64,000 nucleotides of DNA from Globodera rostochiensis (taxonomy: Eukaryota > Nematoda > Chromadorea > Rhabditida > Heteroderidae): the NCBI GenBank assembly GCA_018350325.1, contig JAEVLN010000007.1, positions 1,889,109 to 1,953,108 on the forward strand, given 5' to 3'. The notes under the pieces are model-generated. The model saw nothing but the letters and a program-made list of their open reading frames with translations. It had not been told where the DNA came from and searched no databases. Below, piece by piece: positions 24,246-35,400 of the stretch. Numbering within the stretch: the stretch's first letter is position 1; every line of letters begins with the position of its first letter. Both the position numbers and the translations under genes were made by a program.

Positions 24246-25769
24246 TAGAGACCAGGTTTTTAAGGACTAAAAAACTTGAAAAAGGGACATATAATAGGGA
24301 CTAAAAACCCCCAAAATATAGACTAAAAACCCCCAAAATAGGGAAAAAAAGCCCAAAAAGTGGCAAAATAGGGACTAAAAAAAGGTGCTAAAACTGCCCA
24401 AATCCAGTCAATTTTTGCGTGAAACCTTTAAATATCCATCATTTTTTATTAATTTTCATCTTTCAATTGTAAATGTACTATTTTTTCACATGTTTTTGAA
24501 ACTTTTATAAATATCAATCGTTGGTGGGTAGATTTTTGGTCCAAGAAAAAAGTCTTTTTTAGGGGTGCATTTTTGGGAAAGAAAAAATTTTGATTTTAGG
24601 GGTAGTTTTTCTCCTTTTAATTGATTTTTCTTAAGAAATTTTCGGGAAAATGCCTGGAAAATATGGATCTGAGGGCCCAGACTCAAAATCGAACGAAATA
24701 TATATCAATCGACTCCTCTCGGTCTGTAATGTATGAATCCGAAAAAAATTTTTTGCGGAAACCACTTTGAAGCAAGTTATGAGCCCGGGACTGAAGTGTC
24801 TTTTTGACTGGGGACTCAGTTGTCCATTGATTAAAAAGGGCAAAATCACTCATATAGGCTTTCAAAATTACGAATCGAACTGAGTGGTACCTAGTGGGCG
24901 CATGGGGAAGTCAAAAAGGTGTGCGTGTGAAATGCTATTTTCATCAAACGGCTAAGATAAACTATTAATATTAGGCACGCGCGAAGCGCGTGCCTAATAT
25001 TAACAGATTAACTTAGCCGTTGATGAAAATAGCTTTTCACACACCCACCTTTTTGACTACCCCTTAATTTGCCACCCTCCGTCGGGGTCGCGTTAGGCTT
25101 AGGTTCGGGGGCGCGTTAGGCTTAGGCTTTAGGCTTAGCCTTCTCCTTCGGGGGTGCGTGAACAGTTGTCTTCTGTTTAAAGTTGTCTGCGGAGAAAGGG
25201 CTATTGATCCATATTTCCTATCGGCTCTGTAAATGGGCCATAAATAGCCTCGCCTTGGCAGCCATTCAATTTTGCGGCAAAGTGTGAAATGTTAATATTT
25301 GCATAATGTGCGATGCTTGGCTGGTTGGTGCTCCTATCGGCAAATGAGTAATTTTAAAAGCCTATATGAGTGATTTTGCCAATTTTTAATCAATAGACAA
25401 CTGAGTCCCCAGTTAAAAAGACACTTCAGTCCCGGGCTCATAACTTGCTTCAAAGTGGTTTCCGCAAAAAATTTTTTTCGGATTCATACATTACAGACCG
25501 AGAGGAGTCGATTGATATATATTTCGTTCGATTTTGAATCTGTCTGGGCCCTCAGATCCATATTTACCAAATGCCTAAAATATTGCGTTTTGGGGTAAAA
25601 ACGCAAAAACGGCGAAATAGGGATTTATTCTCAAAAAAGGCAAAATAGGGATTTTTAGGGACTAAAAAGTCGCTCTAATTCAATTTTTCAAAATGAATGC
25701 TATTTCTGGGCTTTTCTCGTCAAACCCTATCCGCAAAAAAAAGGTTAAACCCTAAAAATCTCGTCTCTA
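24246..25769. mobile_element. hAT-type element carrying a nested element
   Basis: The ends are TAGAGACCAGGTTTTTA and, inverted at the right, CTAAAAATCTCGTCTCTA. Flanks TTTATTAT (24238-24245) and GTTATTAT (25770-25777) match at 7 of 8 positions. Subterminal zones contain repeated 'aaaatagggactaaaaa' phrases. A related right-end fragment appears at 34780-34870 ('tttttcaaaatgaatgctatt...'). It is split by the younger element at 24656-25568. Confidence 0.7.
24656..25568. mobile_element. Nested hAT-type foldback element with central palindrome
   Basis: Long inverted arms (about 210 bases) start GGAAAATATGGATCTGAGGG at the left and GGTAAATATGGATCTGAGGG inverted at the right. The target duplication is AAATGCCT (24648-24655 and 25569-25576). 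Inside each arm is a 'ctgaagtgtctttttgactg' block. The centre has the palindrome TATTAGGCACGCGC-GAA-GCGCGTGCCTAATA (near 24970-25005). Related to the element at 37904-38583. Confidence 0.82.
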
Positions 25770-26256
25770 GTTATTATGGTCAACAGATTGTGTTTCAATT
25801 TTATTAAATTGGTGACCTTATTCTGATCTTTTTTTAAATTATGACTGAATTCGGATTTCTAATTCTAGTTTCTGCAATATAAAAGAAGCAACAAGGGTAA
25901 ATACCCGATTCCAACGTTGTTTTTATCAACCTCATTTGCTTCTTGGACGGTGGCTGGCCAATTTTCAGGCATGATTACTTTCTCCTTACCAAATTTGTGG
26001 ATTCTGTAGGAAGTGAGTCATGCTGAGGAAGAGACTGCTGTTGCAATTGATGAAGGAAGGCAGCCACCTCTCGCCCATTCGCTCTTACCGAAGAAATCGA
26101 CGGAGACATTGCATATCAAAAGCAGCACATCACCAATTTTCTGAATACCGACTTTGACGAAGATCAGTTCAATGCAGCGATGTCACAGTATTACGGACGC
26201 ATCGGACGTTTGATTGGATTTAACCCAGTTCGTCGTGCGGAAGTCGAAGAAATTAT

Positions 26257-27919
26257 TAGGGTTGCTCACGGTCGGTTTTAAACCGGTACCCCCGGTTTTC
26301 GGTTAGGCCGGTTTTGCGACCACCGGTTTTCGGTTTCGAACCAACTTTTTAACACTTGCGTTTTATTTAAAAAAATTTCTCAACATTTTTAATCAATTTG
26401 CTGTTGCAGAAGTACATTTTCTTCAATTTCTTCTTTGTTGTCTAATTCATCATCATCTGGCTCAACACTTGGCGCAAGCATTGTCTTCTTTAAACTGGCT
26501 TTAATAAGCATCAAATTTTCCGCCATTTTCGCGCCTAGCCTAAATAAATATGGTGATACCGTAAGGCAATAATTTTGTACCTATTCCTTAACGTGTTTGC
26601 ATAAAGGAGCCCTGCCATTGAAAATGTCCTCTCACTGCTTACAGAAGTGGCAGGAACTGACAAAAAACGTTTGGCCCCCTCAGCAATCAAAGGAAAACGA
26701 AATTTGTTGTTGCTCCACCATTCAAAAACATTTTCATCCCTCCCCAGTCGAACAATTCCATGCCGGAAAAGATTGAATTCAGCCTGAAACAACTCATCAG
26801 TTTTTAAACAATTCCAATTGTTACTTTATAAGCAGATTTTAATTCTCTCTGCGAATCCGTTGATTTTTGGGAAAGAGCCGATGGCGATCTAACGTCACGC
26901 GCCCACAAAAATATCCATCGAATCTTCGTCCAAAGGATCAATTCCGACCTCAGCAAACTCCTGATCATCAAATTCTGCAGTTCTTGCTTCGGCAACTGTT
27001 GTTGTACTGACACTGTCTTTTTCTTAGATTAGGTAATCAGATACAAATATAAATCAATTAAATTTTCAAATTCACCTCTGATAATTAAATGAATGAATTC
27101 GTCCTCCAAAATTTCCCATTCAAAGCCAAGTAAAAAATTTTCATCTAATGCGAATCGGGGATCAACCAACATGGAGAGTCTCAATATTTTGTTTGATTCA
27201 ATTGCCGCCAAACGAACTTGCAAATTTTGTGCCAAATTTTCTGAAATCATTTGGACATCCGCATTCCGACAACGCCTTTCTCCGCTTCGGCGTTTTTCTG
27301 AGCCCAGACTGATGTTAACTTAGGAGTCTGAAATTGATTCGTTTTGGTTAAGAAATTAGGCTTAACCATTTCTGCATTTTCCGACTCAAACAATTTGAGC
27401 GCATCCTCATGATTTTTGGTCTTCAGATGATTAATCATGTTTGATGTCGATCGGTCTTTGGGTGTCATCAATAACTCACGACATTTCAGGCATTTTCTCT
27501 TTCTTTCGGCTCCCGTTTTAACTTCAGAAAAGAATTTCCAAATTTTTGCGACCATCGCGCAATCTCTTAAATTAAAAAATACCGAATAACAAGTATAGAA
27601 ATATGGTTGAAGCATGAACAACACAATTACTATCGCAATTTTTGGTGTAAAAGTCAATTAGTTCGTGCAAACTGAATTATTAATTAAAAAATCATTTTTT
27701 GGCAAAATGTCTGATACAATATTTAATTTTCTCAACAAACTCCCATAAAATGCCATCATTAGGGGTGTAATTTTCAAACCGAAAAACCGATAAACCGGTA
27801 CCCCCGGTTTTCGGTTAGGCCGGTTTTACGACCCCCGGTTTTCGGTTTCGGTTTTTTGGCCAAAAAAGCCGGTTTTCGGTTTCGGTTTCGGTTCGGTTAA
27901 CCGACCGTGAGCAACCCTA
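26257..27919 (-). mobile_element. Decayed hAT transposon
   Basis: The ends are TAGGGTTGCTCACGGTCGG and its inverse. The 8-bp target duplication GAAATTAT is exact on both sides (26249-26256 and 27920-27927). Subterminal zones are rich in 'ccggttttcggtt' repeats. The interior encodes pieces of a hAT transposase on the minus strand, in transposase order: BED finger first (right), dimerisation domain last (left). The length of 1.66 kb is short for an autonomous hAT, so the catalytic middle is largely lost. Confidence 0.9.
26535..27657 (-). pseudogene. hAT transposase remnants (BED finger, hATC)
   Basis: 27247-27657 encodes a BED-type zinc finger region: WKFFSEV...KCLKC, then MINHLKTKNHEDA, with the C-x2-C and H-x4-H spacing expected of the family. 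27029-27250 encodes LRLSMLVDPRFA..., resembling the region before the dimerisation domain. 26535-26792 encodes the hAT C-terminal dimerisation domain: FEWWSNNKFRFPLIAEGAKR, then the hallmark VPATSVSSERTFSMAG. The pieces lie in different frames with stops between them, and most of the RNase-H-like catalytic part is absent. Confidence 0.85.
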
Positions 27920-28254
27920 GAAATTATGATGGATGAGTCGGCAAGAGAACTGGCGGAGGCGAGTTTGGACGAAAATGGACTTCTTGCCGAATTATCGGAT
28001 TTCAAAGACGCTGAAAATGTTGCTGCGCAGGTTTCTGATTCTGATGAAGAAGTTGATTGAAGTTGAAAGTTTGCAGTTTATTTATTTTGTTTATCCCAAC
28101 AAATTTTCAATACCGGTTCTTCAGAAATATTATTTATTATTCATTCTATTCATTGTTCAATAAATCATGTCTTCTTTTTGCTAATGGGAATTTTGAATAC
28201 CTAGTGTTGTTTTTTAATTCATTAACACGGAAAATTAAAAAAAAAGTGTAAAAA

Positions 28255-28395
28255 ACTCGTTTTTTTTTTTAAAAACGAATCGTCCCTAAAAAAACGAATC
28301 GTCCCAAAAAAAACGAATCGTCCCAAAAAAAACGAATCGGGTAAAAAACGAATAGGGTAAAAAACGAATTGGCCAAAAACGAATCGTCCTCCGTT
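28255..28395. repeat. Short tandem repeat (aaaaacgaatcgtccc)
   Basis: About eight imperfect copies of a 15-17 base unit 'aaaaaacgaatcgtccc', with variants 'aatcgggt' and 'aattggcc'. No coding meaning. Confidence 0.7.
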
Positions 28396-29439
28396 CAGCA
28401 ACAAGAACTCTATTTGTAATTTGAAAGGATCAACAGAATTCGTTTACTGATTCTGTTTTTATTATGGCAACCAAAATTTATTATTAAAACGGCCACTTTA
28501 TTCTGATCTGTTCTGTTTTTTTAAATTGGACTAATCGATTTCTAATTCTGGTTTTTGCTTTTAAATAGGAGAACCAAAAGTCTATTTCTGCTTTTTTGAA
28601 AGGCTAACTGAATTTGTTTAGTATTAATTACTATGGCCACCAGAATTTGTGTTTTAATTATATTAAACTGGCCACTATTCTGTTTTCTGCATGTTTTTAA
28701 AATTATGACTGAATTCGGGTCTTTAGCACCAAAAAAGTAACAGACAAAATAATTAGGTATTTTAAAATTTTATAAGTAAAATAAACATATAAATACAATT
28801 TTTGACTTGTAAAGTTGTAAAGGATAAAAGATGTACATACTTTTAGGTATTTTGTTCATATTTCTGATTTGCTTATTTTTATTTTAATTTCAATTATTTC
28901 GCAAAAAGTTTTTAATTATTTAGCGCCATATTATTTTAATTGATCATAAAACTATCAGCCCTTTTGGTTTATTGCCTCCCAATTCTGGGTTGAGCATCAT
29001 AAACAAAACTGGTTCAATATACTTTAAAAAGCCTTCACACTTTGATTTATTAATAATTGATAGAGAGCAAAATTTCTCATCAATTGACTGGAAATATAGG
29101 AAAAAAAACTTTGTAAATAAAACTCATTTGGTGATGGTGTGAAGAAAATTTGGAAAATTTATTACCGAAATTGGACGCAATGACGCATTAACGGAATGTG
29201 GGTAAAACCAGAACTACATTTCATTATTTCATTTTTGAAGAAATAAATTTTGCTCGTTTTCTTTCAATATTTAGCTCCAAAAATTGGAGGAATGGTACAG
29301 ATGGGTGCCAAACAAAAATTGATAAATAAATCCGATAATAATAAAATCGTTTTTTTTTGTATGCTTAAATTAGCGTTATAATTTCGTGTTTTAACTTTGC
29401 TTACAATCTTTCTTAGAGAAATATGATTTGATTTTTTTT

Positions 29440-29441
29440 AG
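29440..29441 (+). promoter_or_regulatory. Probable trans-splice acceptor
   Basis: TTTTTTTTAG lies three bases before the ATG of the mucin/coiled-coil gene. The long T run and AG, with no upstream exon, suit spliced-leader addition. Confidence 0.5.
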
Positions 29442-29444
29442 AAA

Positions 29445-32400
29445 ATGGCTTATTTTATAAAAGATATTTTGGTTTTATTAACACTCATTGGATATTTTGT
29501 GCCCGTAAAAGCCCCACTTCCAGGATCGCAATCAAGCTTGGGCGTAGATCAAGAGACAGCGCCAGGATTCAACTTTGTTAATTTAATTGAAGCAAAATTC
29601 AATAATTAATTGCTTTAGCAATCGCAACCAGTGTTCCAACCAAACTTGGCTCCGCCACCATCATCAAAACTTTCGCAACAGTTTAGCCAACCTCAGAGTC
29701 CAAGCCAAGTGGACGAGGAACAGTCGTTTCTACCACCTGGCCTTGAAGAATTTCCAGAAGCGCCCGGCCCCGCTTTTGAGCCTTCGAATGCGCCGGCACC
29801 TTTTCAAAACACAATCAAGGTCAATGGAATTGGACCAGAACCACCACCACGTTCAGTCAACACTACGACCCAAACAATCCCTGCAACACCAACAACACCA
29901 CCAAACAGATTGGTTGTGTCAACAACCCAAACAATTCCAACAAATCTAACAAAAAAATTGTTAATTTCAACAAACTCAACAGTTAGACCTTCTGCAACAA
30001 TTTCAACAACACCACCAAACAAATTGTTTGTGTCAACAACTCAAACAATCCCTGCAACAATTTCAACAACTCCAACAAACAAATTGTTAATTTTAACAAA
30101 CTCAACAATACCAACAGTTCCAACAACACCACCAAACAGATTGTTTGTGTCAACAACCCAAACAATCCCTTTAACAATTTCAACACCTCCAACAAATAAA
30201 TTGTTGTTAATTTCAACAAACTCAACAATACAAACAACTTCTGCAACAATTACTCCAACAACACTACCTTCAACAATTTCAACAACTCCAACAAACAAAT
30301 TGTTAATTTCAACAAACTCAACAATACAAACAACTTCTGCAACAATTACTCCAACAACACCATCAAACAGATTATTTGTGTCAACAAATGCAACAGCACA
30401 AACAACTCCAGCAACAATTCCAACGACTACTCTAACAACACCACACAGATTGTTTTTGTCAACAACCCAAACAATCCCTTCAACAACTCCAACAAACAAA
30501 TTGTTAATTTCAACAAACTCAACCATACAAACACTTTCTACAACAATTCCAACAACATCACCACTAAACATATTTCTTATGACAACAAATGCAACAGCAC
30601 AAACAACTCCAGCAACAATTCCAACGACTACTCTAACAACACCACCAAACAGATTGTTTTTGTCAACAACCCAAACAATCCCTCCAACAATTCCAACAAC
30701 TCCAACAAACAAATTGTTAATTTCAACAAACTCAACAATACAAACAACTTCTGCAACAATTACTCCAACAACACCATCAAACAGATTGTTTGTGTCAACA
30801 AATGCAACAGCACAAACAACTCCAGCAACAATTCCAACTACTACTCTAACAACACCACCAAACAGATTGTTTTTGTCAACAACCCAAACAATCCCTTCAA
30901 CAATTTCAACAACTCCAACAAACAGATTGTTAATTTCAACAAATTCAACCATACAAACACTTTCTGCAACAATTCCAACAACATCACCACTAAACATATT
31001 TCTTATGACAACAAATGCAACAGCACAAACAACTCCAGCAACAATTCCAACTACTACTCTAACAACACCACCAAACAGATTGTTTTTGTCAACAACCCAA
31101 ACAATCCCTCCAACAATTCCAACAACTCCAACAAACAAATTGTTAATTTCAACAAACTCAACAATACAAACAACTTCTGCAACAATTACTCCAACAACAC
31201 CATCAAACAGATTATTTGTGTCAACAACCCAAACAATCCCTTCAACAATTTCAACAACTCCAACAAACAAATTGTTAATTTCAACAAACTCAACAATACA
31301 AACAACTTCTGCAACAATTACTCCAACAACACCATCAAACAGATTGTTTGTGCCAACAACCCAAACAATCCCTTCAACAATTCCAACAACTCCAACAAAC
31401 AAATTGTCAACAAACTCAACACTACAAACAACTTCTGCAACAATTACTCCAACAACACCATCAAACAGATTATTTGTGTCAACAACCCAAACAATCCCTT
31501 CAACAATTTCAACAACTCCAACAAACAAATTGTTAATTTCAACAAACTCAACAATACAAACAACTTCTGCAACAATTACTCCAACAACACCATCAAACAG
31601 ATTGTTTGTGCCAACAACCCAAACAATCCCTTCAACAATTCCAACAACTTCAACAAACAAATTGTCAACAAACTCAACACTACAAACAACTTCTGCAACA
31701 ATTACTCCAACAACACCATCAAACAGATTGTTTGGGTCAACAACCCAAACAAACATATCAATACCAACTACTCCACTAAACATATTGCTTATGACAACAA
31801 ATGCCACAGGTGTAGCAGGTATTCAAATACCGTATTTTTCCTATTAGTAACCCATGGGTTACTATTGTTCAAACCCCCCTCGAGGGGGGGTTACAATTAG
31901 AGAGTGGGTAAAGAATAAAATCTACAAGTTTCTTCTCATATTCAATTGGTGGCTTTTAACAAACAGTCGTAGGAATACGGACGCGTAAGTTATGCCGAAG
32001 CATAAACTTGTTAAGCCAACCACAGCTCGCCTTAAAACTCATATTAACTTTTTCCAAACAACAAAAGCTCACTTTGAAAATTGTTTCCTCCTCATCTGCT
32101 TGGTTTGCGATCTGTAGAGCATGGATCTGAATTGTTCGTCGAGAAACTCGTTGATTACACGCTCGTTGTGTTCTGATCCATACAATCATTTGATCATCAA
32201 ACTCTGTCGCGGAGATGTCGTCCAGCACCGTCAAGTCTTAAACGCTTTCCAGATTTTGATTCCCTAAAGTAGTAAATTATTTTTTAACAAATGACAATCA
32301 ATCTACCGCAAAGAGAGCAGTTTTTGCTTTCGCTTTTGCCATTCTCTGATGTTCTGGCGATCTATTTTAAACTTCCGACTTGCTTCATTAATTGAATGGG

Positions 32401-35400
32401 ATTTGATGAAGTCGACGACTTCCAATTTTTCGTCGATCGTAAAAATGCGACGTTTTTTTGAAATATCACGCTGTTGTACTACCTCAGAATCTTCGTCACT
32501 CATTTTTCTATTAGTAAAACGCAAATTTTAATGTTTTAATGTAAATAAATGGTATGGCAAAAAATAGAAAATATGTTTGGACTTAGGTAGGTATATAATT
32601 TTAAAAGTTCACGCCTTGGGAGGGGGGGGGGGTTACAATTAGAGAGGGGTTTCAAATGGAGAGTGGGTTACTATTTTTCAATCCCCCCTCGAGGGGGGGT
32701 TACAATTAGAGAGGGGTTTCAAATAGAGAGTGGGTTACTAATAGGAAAAAACGGTAGTTGTATTGCTTTAGGGCATAGAATAGGGATTATTTCTAATTTA
32801 TAATAATTTAAATTAAAATCAGTGAAGGTTTCAAAAGAAATATTTTAGCATTTACACAAAACATTACGACGTCAACGTCATCTCAAAAACCGCTCGAAAT
32901 GCGCAAATCTCCGGAACAATTGAAGAAAGAAGTGGAAAAAGAAATGCCGAAGGATGCGAATGTGCCACTGGAACTAACTCCTGAATTTAAACAGCAAAAA
33001 GCAAAGGTGCAATTTTTAACGATATAAATATCATGTATTTATTGCTTTATTAATGTTCTAATCATTTAAAAATTCTTACAAATTAATAGAAATGAATAAT
33101 GAGCTAATGATTCATAATTAGGGATCGGATTTATATGCTCCAAAAACTTGAGCATTAAACATGCTATTTTTGGCATTTAGTCCAACCTCATCGAAAGTTT
33201 TTGATTTTATGCACAAAAATGGTTCAGAGCAAGATCTTTTTGTTGCAAAAAGCTCTTGGATCACATTGAAAACTTTTTACAAAAATTAGCCTATTTTTAA
33301 AACTTGACCACCAAATTGGCGTTCAGGATGGAAAAATGCATCTGCTGATTTTTAAAATTTATAATTGGGCAAAAAAATTTGAAATTTTGGCTGAATGCTT
33401 GTATTTTATGCAAAATTAAACATTCAATAGGATTTGAATAAAGTTACAAAAATCCGACTGGTGATTTGTTTTTGGAGCATATAAACCGATCCCTATTCAT
33501 AATGTAACAATCAAAATTAATATCTGACAAATGAAAAATTGTAAAAAAAAAATTTGTTTTTAAATTAATTTTTAGGAACAACAAAAAGATGCCAAGGCTG
33601 ACCAGCTTGAGAAGGATTGGAAAAACAAAATTGCTGAGTTGGATCGCGCTCGTCAGGCGCTGAACGACGAGGCCAGAACTGGTGCTCAGGGACTCAGCAA
33701 CGACGCATTATTCCAAGGCCTTCAAGCTGACTATCAACGCAAGTATGGCATGTTTTCTCAGCAAGACTAGGTCTTCTAAAGTAAACTGATATAATCAGTC
33801 ATTTAGGTTAGATTAATTTGTTTTTATTCTATCTATATGTATGTATAGGCTAGCTGAAATGGAGGAAGCAAAGCGACGCAAAGAACAGGCGCAACGTGAC
33901 GCGGAGGAGCAAGCAAGAAAAACAGAAATTCTTCAGGTGAAAAAATAAATAAAAATATTGAAGGTTGCATTGGAAAAAATGGACCATGGGTCCCAGACTC
34001 CAAATCAAAAGACCAACCAGTCCAAACCAGGGTTGCAACGGATTGGGAAAAAAGTCGGATACGGATTTCGGATCGGATTGTTCTTGAGAAAAAAGTCGGA
34101 TACGGATTTCGGATCGGATAACCCAAAATTTGTCGGATCGGATTTCGGATATCGGATTTGAAAAAACACCGGATTTCGGATATCGGATAACGGATTTCGG
34201 ATGAAAAATTTTTAATGGAAAAAACTGAATTGATGTTTTTTTAGAAGATTTCCGGGAAATGATAATTTATTCAATGTAACACTCAAGTTCAATAAGAAAA
34301 ATCGCAAATGGGCAAATTATGATGAAGAAAAAGTTTAACTTCCCATCCAGGGCCGTAACCAGAAAAATTTTTAGAGGGGGGGGGAAGCCAAAAAAAAGTC
34401 GATTCTTAGAATTTTTGTTGAAATTTAACTAAAAATTTTGTCGATTTTCATTTTTCAAAAATACAAAATTTTTTTGCGAATTCTGCTTGCGGGGTGGGGG
34501 GGGGGGGTCGGCGGTGCCGATAGGCGCCGCCGAGAAAATTTTGAATTTTTAATGTGAATTTGTTAAGAAAATTGGTCAAAAAAATGTAAAAGTTTATTTA
34601 TAAAAATACCAAATAAAAAAATTTTATGGAAAATTTCGATCTTTGGGGTGGATTTTTGGTAAAGAAAAAGTCCCTTTTTAGGGGGTACATTTTGTTTTAT
34701 TGCTTTTTTCTTGCGAAATTTTGGGGAAAAATATTGAATTTCTTCAAGAAATTTCTAACTAAAAACTCGCTCTAATTTTAAAATTTTTCAAAATGAATGC
34801 TATTTCCGGGCTTCTCTCACGATTCCCTATTCGCAAAAAAAAAATGTTAAAACTTGAAAATCTCGACCCTATTGATAAGCCCTTCGGTATGCTATTATAT
34901 TTTACTCTTTGGTTCATTTTTTGTGTTCTCATATCGGACAATTATCCGGATTTCGGATCGGATTTGCCAAAATTTGTCGGATCGGATTTCGGATATCGGA
35001 TTGGCGCCCAAATTTTGTCGGATCGGATTTCGGATATCGGATTGAGAAAAACACCGGATTTCGGATAACGGATAACGGATTTCGGATGATCCGTTGCAAC
35101 CCTGGTCCAAACCCCCAACTGGTCAAAAAAGGGGGTGCACTTCATTTCCCCCCCTCCCCCCCGCCGTTTCCCCCCCCCCCCGCCAGTTCGGAGCAGGACG
35201 TTTGGGCCCCGCCGTTTGGGCCCCAGGGAGCTTTGAAGGGCCATAACTCTTCTTGCACCTATCCAAACGAAACAAATTTGGTATCAATCGAAAGCTTTTG
35301 TTGGGTAGATTTTATATTCAAATCAACAAGGTAATTAAATCCTTTTCAAAAAAGTTATAATCGAAAATTACCACAAAACATAGGTTTTCGCTCTTTTTAA

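Larger units (their letters stand above)
26070..28060 (+). pseudogene. Acidic open frame split by a hAT insertion
   Basis: Unrecognised. 26070-26256 reads SRPFALTEEIDGDI... to ...RRAEVEEI, and 27928-28060 continues MDESARELAEAS... to a very acidic end DSDEEVD and TGA. If the hAT element and one copy of its 8-bp duplication are ignored, the two parts are in the same frame, so the element hit a formerly continuous reading frame of at least 100 codons. Upstream of 26070 the frame has stops, and neighbouring frames (25900-26070) carry plausible peptide stretches, suggesting older frameshifts or unseen introns. It could be a decayed host gene or part of an older transposon. Confidence 0.5.
22993..29444. 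other. Intergenic, transposon-rich
   Basis: No intact host gene seen. 22993-24240 is AT-rich with no recognisable feature. 24246-25769 is a nested pair of hAT-type elements. 26070-28060 holds a broken open frame interrupted by a decayed hAT. 28255-28395 is a short tandem repeat. 28400-29440 is AT-rich and forms the upstream region of the next gene; it repeats phrases such as 'ctgattctgttttattatggcaacc' (28445, 28630) suggesting an old duplication. Confidence 0.55.

Noticed and set aside
30041..31807. 588-codon open frame opposite the mucin-like exon
   Set aside because: It is forced open by the repeated Thr/Asn codons on the plus strand, has no start context or splice support, and encodes only Val/Gly/Phe repeats.
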